Of a DNA stretch of 27,224 bases, positions 17,756 to 23,284 are shown piece after piece (the first letter of the stretch is position 1; every line of letters starts with the position of its first letter). The DNA lies in the IMG/VR virus record IMGVR_UViG_3300020205_001013, positions 1 through 27,224 of that record. The stretch is one strand, 5' to 3'. Source of the DNA: a virus. The position numbers were made by a program, and so were the translations under genes. A model generated the notes under the pieces. The model was not told the DNA's origin, did no database searches, and saw only the letters and a list, made by a program, of their open reading frames with translations.

Positions 17756-18379
17756 ATGGCAATCGCAAGTTTATCAAAATTTACCGTACCGCTAGCGTCA
17801 GATCAAAGTGCTAGCGCACAAGGTATGTTAATGCCAAAGTTAAAATATCGCTTTAGAGTGATGTTTGAAAACTTTGGTACTTCAACACCAACAACAGAAT
17901 TAACCAAGCAAGTTCAAGATGCGGCTAGACCACAAGTCACATTTGAAAATCAAAAGATTATGGTTTATAATTCTACAATTAACTATGCTGGTCGCCCTGC
18001 ATGGAATCAGATGTCAATCAAATTACGTGATGACGTAACTGGTGCAGTATCTAAGCTAGTTGGCGAACAAATGCAGAAACAGTTTGACTTTTTTGAACAA
18101 AGTAGCGCGGCCTCAGGCGGCGACTACAAGTTCTTAATGCGTATTGAAATGCTAGACGGTGGCAACGGCGCACAAACCGCAAACGTTCTTGAAACATGGG
18201 AATGTTATGGTTGCTACGTACAAGCCGCTCAGTATAACGCATTAGGTTATGGCGCACAAGATATGTTAACTATTGATTTAACAATCCAACCTGATAACTG
18301 TATCCAAACTAGTGGCGGCGCGGCAGCTCCAACTTCAAGACGTTTAGGAACAGCGGCAACTGCATCTGGTACACGTTAA
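17756..18379 (+). CDS. gp19: Tail tube protein
   Basis: The protein is 207 aa against about 163 for T4 gp19. The family pattern is KLKYRFRVMFENFG, then a tail-tube beta region with RPQVTFENQKIMVYNSTINYAGR and WNQMSIKLRDDVTGAV, and the closing strands ETWECYGCYVQAAQYN and DMLTIDLTIQPDNC. Hexameric rings of this protein form the inner tube that carries DNA through the contracting sheath. A low-complexity Ala/Thr/Ser tail (AAAPTSRRLGTAATASGTR) ends the protein and may be flexible. The start has GGAG upstream. The gene directly follows the sheath gene, as in T4, and an intrinsic terminator follows 6 nt after the stop, closing this transcription unit. Confidence 0.9.
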   Translation: MAIASLSKFTVPLASDQSASAQGMLMPKLKYRFRVMFENFGTSTPTTELTKQVQDAARPQVTFENQKIMVYNSTINYAGRPAWNQMSIKLRDDVTGAVSKLVGEQMQKQFDFFEQSSAASGGDYKFLMRIEMLDGGNGAQTANVLETWECYGCYVQAAQYNALGYGAQDMLTIDLTIQPDNCIQTSGGAAAPTSRRLGTAATASGTR

Positions 18380-18384
18380 TAATT

Positions 18385-18408
18385 AAGCTCACTCAGGTGA
18401 GCTTTTTT
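18385..18408 (+). terminator. Rho-independent terminator after tail tube gene
   Basis: AAGCTCAC, loop TCAG and GTGAGCTT, followed by a run of T (TTTTTT at 18403-18408). The stem is 8 bp. It separates the sheath/tube unit from the next gene, which has its own late promoter. Confidence 0.88.
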
Positions 18409-18418
18409 ATGATTACTC

Positions 18419-18448
18419 ATTAACTACGTAGTTAATTTTATCGATAAA
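18419..18448. repeat. Two abutting perfect palindromes at a late promoter
   Basis: ATTAACTACGTAGTTAAT (18419-18436, 18 bp) is directly followed by TTTATCGATAAA (18437-18448, 12 bp). Both are exact palindromes with no gap. The second overlaps the ATAAATA core at 18444-18450. Candidate protein-binding site or RNA hairpin. Confidence 0.75.
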
Positions 18449-18450
18449 TA
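18444..18450 (+). promoter_or_regulatory. T4-type late promoter
   Basis: ATAAATA preceded by CG. It ends 5 nt (TTGTT) before ATG 18456. With the terminator just upstream, no obvious read-through RNA would supply a leader, so a leaderless message is predicted. Confidence 0.75.
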
Positions 18451-18455
18451 TTGTT

Positions 18456-19445
18456 ATGGCCTTTACACCTAACTCATTTTTATATCGTCCTTCTAACATC
18501 ACGTTGCGTGATCCACAACATGCCGCACGAGTTTTTACTGACGATCAGTTTAGATTAGCACCAAAGCATAAGTTTTTATTTCACGTAGCGTTCAGTATAA
18601 ATTCGGCTGCATTATCAAATGCTAGTTTAATTGATCGATACCGGAATGAAATTAATGTACTAGTAAAAAGCGCAGACTTACCAAACTTTACGTTAAGTGC
18701 AGAAACGCTTAACCAGTACAATAGAAAAAAGAACATACAAACAACACACAAATATAACCCTATTAATATTACATTTCACGATGATAACATGGGATTAATT
18801 AACCAGTTATGGCAGAATTACTATAGTTATTACTATGCAGACAGCAATTCAGCATGGGATCCAGCGGCATACAAAAGAAGTGCTACTCGTAGTAGTGACT
18901 TTATAACTACACCTTATGGATTTGATAACGGTAGCACATTACCGTTTTTTAATTACATTAAAATTTATCAAATGGCTAGACACGAGTACATAGGGTATAC
19001 TTTATATAATCCTATAATTACTAGTTGGAACCATAACAAAGTAGATTATGCCGGACAAGGTACAATGGAAAATACTATGGGTATTCAGTTTGAAGCAGTT
19101 ACTTACGAAAACGGTGACGTATCAACCGGCGATCCAGAAGGCTTTGGCTTAGAGCATTATGATGTAGAAAAAAGTTCTCTACAAGGTAATACTGATTCTC
19201 AACCTAGTGGTCCGTCATTTACTGGTCCCAACTCAGACACACTAGATTTATCAATAGTTGATACTGTAACACAACAACTTAACTCGTACCAAAATACTGT
19301 AGAAAAAACAAATACTAATACAACAAATATTTTAAAAACATCTACATCATTAGCACAGTCTAGCGCACTTAGTGGAATAGCATTTCCAACAGCACCAGTT
19401 AACACTAATAGCACAGTTGCATCATTAATTAAGTTAGGAAAATAA
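18456..19445 (+). CDS. Tail-tube-fold protein, probable gp54-like baseplate tube initiator
   Basis: The protein is 329 aa (T4 gp54 is about 320). The N-terminal 230 residues show a tube-fold pattern also seen in gp19: KHKFLFHVAFSIN, then VLVKSADLPNFTLSAETLNQYNRKK, then YNPINITFHDDNMGLINQLWQNYYSYYY, and later YIGYTLYNPIITSWNHNKVDY with MGIQFEAVTYENGDV. The C-terminal 100 residues are Ser/Thr/Asn-rich and look flexible. In T4, gp54 and gp48 have this fold and nucleate tube growth on the baseplate. Length and order favour gp54, but gp48 or a second tube protein is possible. There is no visible ribosome-binding site, and the ATG lies 5 nt behind a late promoter. One nucleotide separates it from the next gene. 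Confidence 0.6.
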   Translation: MAFTPNSFLYRPSNITLRDPQHAARVFTDDQFRLAPKHKFLFHVAFSINSAALSNASLIDRYRNEINVLVKSADLPNFTLSAETLNQYNRKKNIQTTHKYNPINITFHDDNMGLINQLWQNYYSYYYADSNSAWDPAAYKRSATRSSDFITTPYGFDNGSTLPFFNYIKIYQMARHEYIGYTLYNPIITSWNHNKVDYAGQGTMENTMGIQFEAVTYENGDVSTGDPEGFGLEHYDVEKSSLQGNTDSQPSGPSFTGPNSDTLDLSIVDTVTQQLNSYQNTVEKTNTNTTNILKTSTSLAQSSALSGIAFPTAPVNTNSTVASLIKLGK

Positions 19446-19446
19446 T

Positions 19447-19815
19447 ATGGCATCTAATCTACCCGTTGAAGTTTCCGTTGATTCAAGCGTTGAAGTAAAA
19501 ACTTTTTTTGACAAGTATTATTCAACACCTGTTAGTTTTCCCAGCAATCAAATAGACGCAGTTGTAGGATTCTTTACAAATAACGGATTTGGTACTGAAA
19601 GTGCAAACAGTATTAGTATAGTATTGTTAAACCAAGCCCGAGCTGATAATGTTAACGTCTTTGAATTAGTGGATAGTTTAAGATCGTTATCGAATGTACA
19701 ACTAAGTCAAGTTGTAGCGCAAGTATTAAACTCATATAGAGAAAAGACTAGCTTGCTTGGATACCGTGTGGCTCAAATTGTTGACAAATACGAAGATAGA
19801 AACATTCTAGTATAA
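19447..19815 (+). CDS. Conserved-looking small phage protein, unknown function
   Basis: The protein is 122 aa. After a short N-terminus (MASNLPVEVSVDSSVEVKTFFDKYY) it looks all-helical: NQIDAVVGFFTNNGF, SANSISIVLLNQARADNVNVFELVDSLRSL and LSQVVAQVLNSYREKT. There is no catalytic motif, membrane segment or cysteine. The start codon is one nucleotide after the stop of the tube-fold gene (TAATATG), with AGGAAAA upstream inside that gene, so the two are likely translationally coupled. It is followed one base later by gp4. I recall similar small proteins near head-completion genes of marine T4-like phages, but no function is known to me. A virion-assembly role is inferred from context only. Confidence 0.75.
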   Translation: MASNLPVEVSVDSSVEVKTFFDKYYSTPVSFPSNQIDAVVGFFTNNGFGTESANSISIVLLNQARADNVNVFELVDSLRSLSNVQLSQVVAQVLNSYREKTSLLGYRVAQIVDKYEDRNILV

Positions 19816-19816
19816 C

Positions 19817-20254
19817 ATGGCCTCAAAATTTGCCCGCGGTAAGTTTACCATGACTCAGCCAGAAAAGTACGTAGGTACTAAAATCCCAACATATAGATCA
19901 AGTTGGGAATGGAGTTTCATGCGGTTTTGCGATACTAATAAAAGTGTACAAAAGTGGGCAAGTGAAGCTGTTAATATTCCCTATCGTGACCCGTTAACTG
20001 GCAGACAAACTATATATGTGCCAGATTTCTTTATACAGTATGTAGACAAAAATAATAAAATGAACGTTGAATTAATTGAAATTAAACCGGCTAGTCAGAC
20101 TATTCTAGAACGTGTTGGTAAGAACAAATACAATCAAGCACAGTTTGTCAAGAATCAAGCCAAGTGGCAAGCCGCAACAATTTGGTGTAAACAACAGGGT
20201 ATAAAATTTAGAATTGTCAACGAAAATGATTTGTTTCATCAAGGCGGAGCATAA
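19817..20254 (+). CDS. gp4: gp4-like head completion protein (PD-(D/E)XK nuclease fold)
   Basis: The protein is 145 aa (T4 gp4, also called gp50, is about 150). Signatures are PEKYVGTKIPTYRSSWEWSF near the N-terminus and a PD-(D/E)XK arrangement: P69-D70, then E88-I89-K90 in VELIEIKP, followed by a helix ending KWQAATIWCKQQGIKFRIVNE. T4 gp4 acts late in head maturation, before tail joining. Its nuclease-like fold suggests trimming or sealing at the packaged DNA end, though the biochemical role is poorly settled. No clear ribosome-binding site is seen. It starts one base after the preceding stop, so coupling is likely. The small terminase follows 8 nt later. Confidence 0.85.
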   Translation: MASKFARGKFTMTQPEKYVGTKIPTYRSSWEWSFMRFCDTNKSVQKWASEAVNIPYRDPLTGRQTIYVPDFFIQYVDKNNKMNVELIEIKPASQTILERVGKNKYNQAQFVKNQAKWQAATIWCKQQGIKFRIVNENDLFHQGGA

Positions 20255-20262
20255 GTAATATT

Positions 20263-20745
20263 ATGAAGAAACTTGAAGATCTATTAAACTTGCCTGCTAG
20301 TAAAGACCTTATTAAAGCAGAAGAAAAGAAAAAACAAAAATCTGCTCCTCCACAGTCATTCCTGCGCGATATGTCAGAATTTGACAAAATTAGCGCCGCG
20401 TTGCCCGCAGTTAAAGGCCTAGGCGATGCTACAGACGCAGAGTTTGATTCTCTAGCGCAACGTGCCACTGATGCATACGACGACTTAATTGACCTAGGTA
20501 TGAATGTAGAAGCACGGTATTCAGCACGTATTTTTGAAGTTGCGGGCACGATGCTTAAGAATGCAATCGATGCAAAATCAGCTAAAGTTGACAAAAAATT
20601 GAAGATGATTGAGCTACAGCTTAAGAAACAAAAGATGGACCAAGACGCATTAGGCGGCGAAGATTCCGGTATTAATCTACAAGCAGACGGTTATATCGTT
20701 ACAGATCGTAATAGTTTAATAGAAAAATTAAAGAATATGAAATAA
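20263..20745 (+). CDS. gp16: Small terminase subunit
   Basis: The protein is 160 aa (T4 gp16 is 164). Its layout matches gp16: an N-terminal region with a Lys-rich segment (EEKKKQKSAPP, 20-30), a central helical oligomerisation part (YDDLIDLGMNVEARYSARI then FEVAGTMLKNAIDAKSAKVDKK, about 72-112), a continuing coiled-coil-like helix to about residue 128, and a C-terminal SLIEKLKNMK. The subunit forms a ring that recognises phage DNA and regulates gp17 ATPase and nuclease. The GGAG at 20246-20249, in the end of gp4, is the nearest ribosome-binding site, at a long 13-nt spacing. Unlike T4, where 16 and 17 are adjacent, four genes separate it from gp17 here. The stop codon overlaps the next late promoter. 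Confidence 0.8.
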   Translation: MKKLEDLLNLPASKDLIKAEEKKKQKSAPPQSFLRDMSEFDKISAALPAVKGLGDATDAEFDSLAQRATDAYDDLIDLGMNVEARYSARIFEVAGTMLKNAIDAKSAKVDKKLKMIELQLKKQKMDQDALGGEDSGINLQADGYIVTDRNSLIEKLKNMK

Positions 20746-20748
20746 ATA
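20742..20748 (+). promoter_or_regulatory. T4-type late promoter for the inserted cluster
   Basis: ATAAATA overlapping the gp16 stop codon. It ends 18 nt before ATG 20767, giving a leader of about 13 nt with only a weak TGGGAT site. It marks the start of a four-gene unit that ends at the terminator at 23243-23270. Confidence 0.72.
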
Positions 20749-20766
20749 CAATACTGGGATCAACAT

Positions 20767-21390
20767 ATGAAATCGTTTAAACACTACATTACAGAAAGCA
20801 AAAAGGTCTACGAATTTAAGATCAAAATTGCGGGCGACTGCCCAAAAGATTGCGCTAAGAAAATTAAAGAAGCATTAGATGTTTACAAAGTAGAATCATG
20901 CTCAAGTGGTAAAGGATTGCCAATTGCTGAGAATTATGTAGACTTTCCAACACTAAAGAATGTTGGAGTTACAGTATTTGATGTAAAAGTATCTTACCCG
21001 GCTAACGCATACCAAGTACGAACAGCAGTTATTGACCATTTAAAAAGAAGTGGTGACACTGTTAAAGTTCGTAACATGAAAGAAGAGGAAGAAGATACTC
21101 TTAATCACGAACACGATACAAAGTCAGGCGAGTCTTTATTGACAAAAGACTATGAAAAAAATGACGGACAACAACTAGTTGGTAATACACAATCTATGTC
21201 GTTGTTAAAAGAATTAGGTAAACACAGAACTACAGGTACTCCAGTTAAAGGTACTAATGATGCATTGTTAGCAAAAACTGCGCCTGTTGAGAAAAAGCAC
21301 GGTCCGGCAAAAGCTGCCAAAGTTGATGTTAAAAGTCCTGTGGGAAATAAAAAAGTTAAACTAACCCCTGTTAAAGTTAAAGGACAATAA
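20767..21390 (+). CDS. Putative capsid-targeted internal head protein with ferredoxin-like domain
   Basis: The protein is 207 aa. The N-terminus MKSFKHYITE-S closely resembles the T4 internal-protein leader (MKTYQEFIAE-A in IPII/IPIII), a capsid-targeting sequence removed by the gp21 protease at I/L-x-E. The same I-x-E occurs at residues 8-10. Residues 13-103 read as beta-alpha-beta-beta-alpha-beta: VYEFKIKIAG, a helix from C25-P-K-D-C29, VESCSS, VGVTVFDVKVSYP, YQVRTAVIDHLKR and DTVKVRN. This suggests a ferredoxin-like fold, with two cysteines about where metal-binding HMA domains have theirs. The C-terminal half is charged and Lys-rich, as for DNA-contacting internal proteins, and has a further LLKEL site. 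Packaging into the prohead is inferred. The function after entry is unknown. Confidence 0.65.
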   Translation: MKSFKHYITESKKVYEFKIKIAGDCPKDCAKKIKEALDVYKVESCSSGKGLPIAENYVDFPTLKNVGVTVFDVKVSYPANAYQVRTAVIDHLKRSGDTVKVRNMKEEEEDTLNHEHDTKSGESLLTKDYEKNDGQQLVGNTQSMSLLKELGKHRTTGTPVKGTNDALLAKTAPVEKKHGPAKAAKVDVKSPVGNKKVKLTPVKVKGQ

Positions 21391-21391
21391 T

Positions 21392-22006
21392 ATGAATTTT
21401 CAAGACTTGCTAGCAAAAATGAAATCAATTGATGAGTCATCAGTTGAAGTACCAGAACCGCCAACTAATCCAACTAGTTCTTCACCAGACAACGCTTTAC
21501 CTCCAGCAGGCGCAGAAATGTCAACTGTAGAGTGTGGTGACGATATGGAAAAACCAAACTCCCAATCTGATGTATTACTTGGTGAAAAAGATGTAGAAGA
21601 ATGCGGATTGCCTGGCATGTCTAGTATGCCATCGGGTATGATGGGTTCACCTAAACAAAGCGATTCAGTAACTATGAACGTTAGTATGAATGGCAGTGGT
21701 GCAGGTGGTATCCGTGATTTAATGGATATTCTACGTAATTTAGATGGTGAAAAATCAAGTGGTCACGCTGACGGTGCTGATATTGTATTAGGTGTTGAAG
21801 AAGATGGCGCTGACGGTAATTTTACCAACGCAACCACTGAGCCTAATCCTACAACTTATGATATGGATGCGATATTACCAACTGGCGACGACATCCATAG
21901 TAAAGGTCAAGAAGCACCTAAAGTTAATGGCGGCGGTAATCCCCTAGCAGAATCTTTAATGGCTAGATTATCAGCACACTATCAGTCTATTAAAGAAAGA
22001 CAATAA
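21392..22006 (+). CDS. Putative head-associated acidic, disordered protein
   Basis: The protein is 204 aa. Helical N-terminus MNFQDLLAKMKSIDE-S, with an I-D-E at 13-15 that fits the T4 prohead protease rule (I/L-x-E). The middle is Pro/Ser/Gly/Met/Asp-rich and probably disordered. It holds one short ordered-looking segment at about 93-117 (VTMNVSMNGSGAGGIRDL then MDILRNL). The C-terminus LMARLSAHYQSIKERQ (189-204) is a basic amphipathic helix with another I-K-E. It starts one base after the preceding stop (TAATATG), with AGGAC upstream. It could be a scaffold/core or internal protein. I recall the MNVSMN-like segment from marine T4-like phage proteins of unknown role. No enzyme motif is present. 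Confidence 0.6.
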   Translation: MNFQDLLAKMKSIDESSVEVPEPPTNPTSSSPDNALPPAGAEMSTVECGDDMEKPNSQSDVLLGEKDVEECGLPGMSSMPSGMMGSPKQSDSVTMNVSMNGSGAGGIRDLMDILRNLDGEKSSGHADGADIVLGVEEDGADGNFTNATTEPNPTTYDMDAILPTGDDIHSKGQEAPKVNGGGNPLAESLMARLSAHYQSIKERQ

Positions 22007-22007
22007 T

Positions 22008-22397
22008 ATGACTACAGCCGCAGAACAATACCGTGCGTTAGTTGCTAGATTAGAAGCAATAAACCCATCGGAGACAGTTAATGAAGAAGAGACTGCACCA
22101 GCACCAGCGGCCGCACTTGCTCCTGTAGGTGCAGTAGCTGATGCTCCTTCTGCGGCAACTGTAAATCCTGACAAATATAAACCTAATGATAAGATTCCAG
22201 AAATTAAAGCAGGAACACTAGCTCAAGCAAAACAAATTGCGCTAAAACAGTTAGGCCCAGGAAAGAAATTTCGTTTTTGCATGACATACGGAACTAAACT
22301 AGCAAATACTACTAAACAAGCCGGTATGGAAAAACCCCAGGACAACTGGAGTAGATTAGGCGGCACAAACGTAGTTAAGCCTGCGGAGAAAAAATAA
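22008..22397 (+). CDS. Putative head-associated protein, paralogue of the next gene
   Basis: The protein is 129 aa. N-terminal helix AEQYRALVARLEAI (5-18) followed by a Glu-rich stretch, a Pro/Ala linker (about 29-53) and a C-terminal module at about 70-108 ending KKFRFCMTYGTKL and KQAGME. The N-terminal helix is nearly the same as that of the following protein, and the C-terminal module shares the pattern F-x-[FW]-C-x-x-Y-x-T ... QAGM with it, so the two are probably diverged duplicates. Translation is coupled at both ends: TAATATG at its start and TAATG at its stop. A run of six A precedes the stop. No enzymatic function is recognised. A capsid or internal virion role is inferred from neighbours. 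Confidence 0.6.
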   Translation: MTTAAEQYRALVARLEAINPSETVNEEETAPAPAAALAPVGAVADAPSAATVNPDKYKPNDKIPEIKAGTLAQAKQIALKQLGPGKKFRFCMTYGTKLANTTKQAGMEKPQDNWSRLGGTNVVKPAEKK

Positions 22398-23224
22398 TGA
22401 ACGCAGAACAATATCGCGCACTAGTTAATAAACTAGAAAGCATACAACAACTTAACGAATTAGCCTACGGCCAAGAAGATCCTAAAAATCCAGGTTTTAT
22501 GTGGGTACCCGCTGACGGTACTACTCCACTTGGCGACGGTAGCAAACAAATGATTCAAACACAGTTTGGTGAATACTGGAATGCTAAAAAAGTTCCAATT
22601 GTAAAACCAGAAGTTGCACCGGAAGTTGTTGCTCCGGCAGTTGAACCAGCACCGGAAGTTGCTCCAGCACCGGAGGTTGCTCCAGCACCGGAGGTTGCTC
22701 CAGCTCCAGAAAAAGAACCAGAAGTTTTTCAACCACAAATTCGTGAACCAGAAATTGTTCCTGATAAGAAAAAACCTTGCGATCCCGATACACTAGCTAA
22801 AATTAAATACATGCCTAGTTTTAATAAAGCATTTGCGGCGGCTCGTGCGGCAGGATGTGAAAAATTTGATTGGTGTGGAGTATACACTACACAAGTAGAA
22901 CAAGCTGGCATGGACACTATCCCAGCTGCCGTGGGTAATCCAACAATTTATGCCCAAGGTATTAACATGGCTGTAAACAGAGCAAAATTAAAAGGCGTCC
23001 TTGCCCAAAACGGTCCTTATACACAGAAAGATGTTGCTAAAGTGATAAAAGGATTGCAAGACGGCACAATTGGATACCAATTAGATCCAAAATCACATAG
23101 TACAAGTGAAATTGAAACTTTTACTAGAATGCTGAGTGACCAGTTACTTAAAGGTGATAAACGTGCAAGTGCTGACTTTAAAACACCGCTTGATCAACGA
23201 ACATTTCCAGCACCAAAGAAATAA
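22397..23224 (+). CDS. Putative head-associated protein with Pro-Glu-Val-Ala repeats
   Basis: The protein is 275 aa, and ATG 22397 overlaps the previous stop as TAATG, with GGAG at 22385-22388. N-terminal helix MNAEQYRALVNKLESIQQLNE (the L-N-E at 19-21 fits the I/L-x-E protease rule), then an aromatic segment with GFMWVPADG. A Pro-rich linker (about 71-122) follows, with tandem PEVAPA units encoded by 18-bp DNA repeats. The C-terminal domain starts at about 128, with FNKAFAAARAAGCEKFDWCGVYTT at 142-165 and QAGMD at 169-173. I recall the AFxxARxxGxxxFxWxGxxYxT pattern as common in phage virion proteins of unknown function. It resembles the preceding protein at both ends. It is the last gene before a strong terminator. 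Confidence 0.62.
   Translation: MNAEQYRALVNKLESIQQLNELAYGQEDPKNPGFMWVPADGTTPLGDGSKQMIQTQFGEYWNAKKVPIVKPEVAPEVVAPAVEPAPEVAPAPEVAPAPEVAPAPEKEPEVFQPQIREPEIVPDKKKPCDPDTLAKIKYMPSFNKAFAAARAAGCEKFDWCGVYTTQVEQAGMDTIPAAVGNPTIYAQGINMAVNRAKLKGVLAQNGPYTQKDVAKVIKGLQDGTIGYQLDPKSHSTSEIETFTRMLSDQLLKGDKRASADFKTPLDQRTFPAPKK
22652..22705 (+). repeat. Three tandem 18-bp coding repeats
   Basis: Three units of CCGGARGTTGCTCCAGCW (22652-22669, 22670-22687, 22688-22705) that differ by one base each, coding for PEVAPA. Near-identity at third codon positions points to recent slippage or unequal-exchange expansion. Confidence 0.9.
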
Positions 23225-23242
23225 GATTTCGTCAGCAGTATC

Positions 23243-23270
23243 AAAAAGGGCTCTTCGGAGCCCTTTTTTT
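23243..23270 (+). terminator. Strong rho-independent terminator before gp17
   Basis: AAAAAGGGCTC, loop TTCG and GAGCCCTTTTT, then more T to 23270: an 11-bp stem closed by a stable UUCG tetraloop. A-run and T-run on both sides make it potentially bidirectional. It isolates gp17 from the upstream cluster. Confidence 0.93.
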
Positions 23271-23272
23271 GT

Positions 23273-23279
23273 GTAAATA
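23273..23279 (+). promoter_or_regulatory. Variant late promoter for gp17
   Basis: GTAAATA, one base from ATAAATA. It lies 2 nt after the terminator T-run and 5 nt (AAGTT) before ATG 23285. No ribosome-binding site lies between, so a leaderless gp17 message is predicted. Confidence 0.6.
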
Positions 23280-23284
23280 AAGTT

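Noticed and set aside
20217-20594. 125-aa open frame on the minus strand across gp4/gp16
   Set aside because: Antisense to two genes whose homology and coupling are clear, with no independent support.
22652-22705. Short tandem repeats as a CRISPR-like array
   Set aside because: Units are contiguous, without spacers, in frame, and encode PEVAPA within a clear gene.
22460-22796. Open frames in the other frames of the Pro/Glu/Val/Ala repeat region
   Set aside because: Repeat DNA gives long open frames in several frames. Their products (repeated Leu/Gln or Trp/Asn/Phe strings) have no sensible composition.
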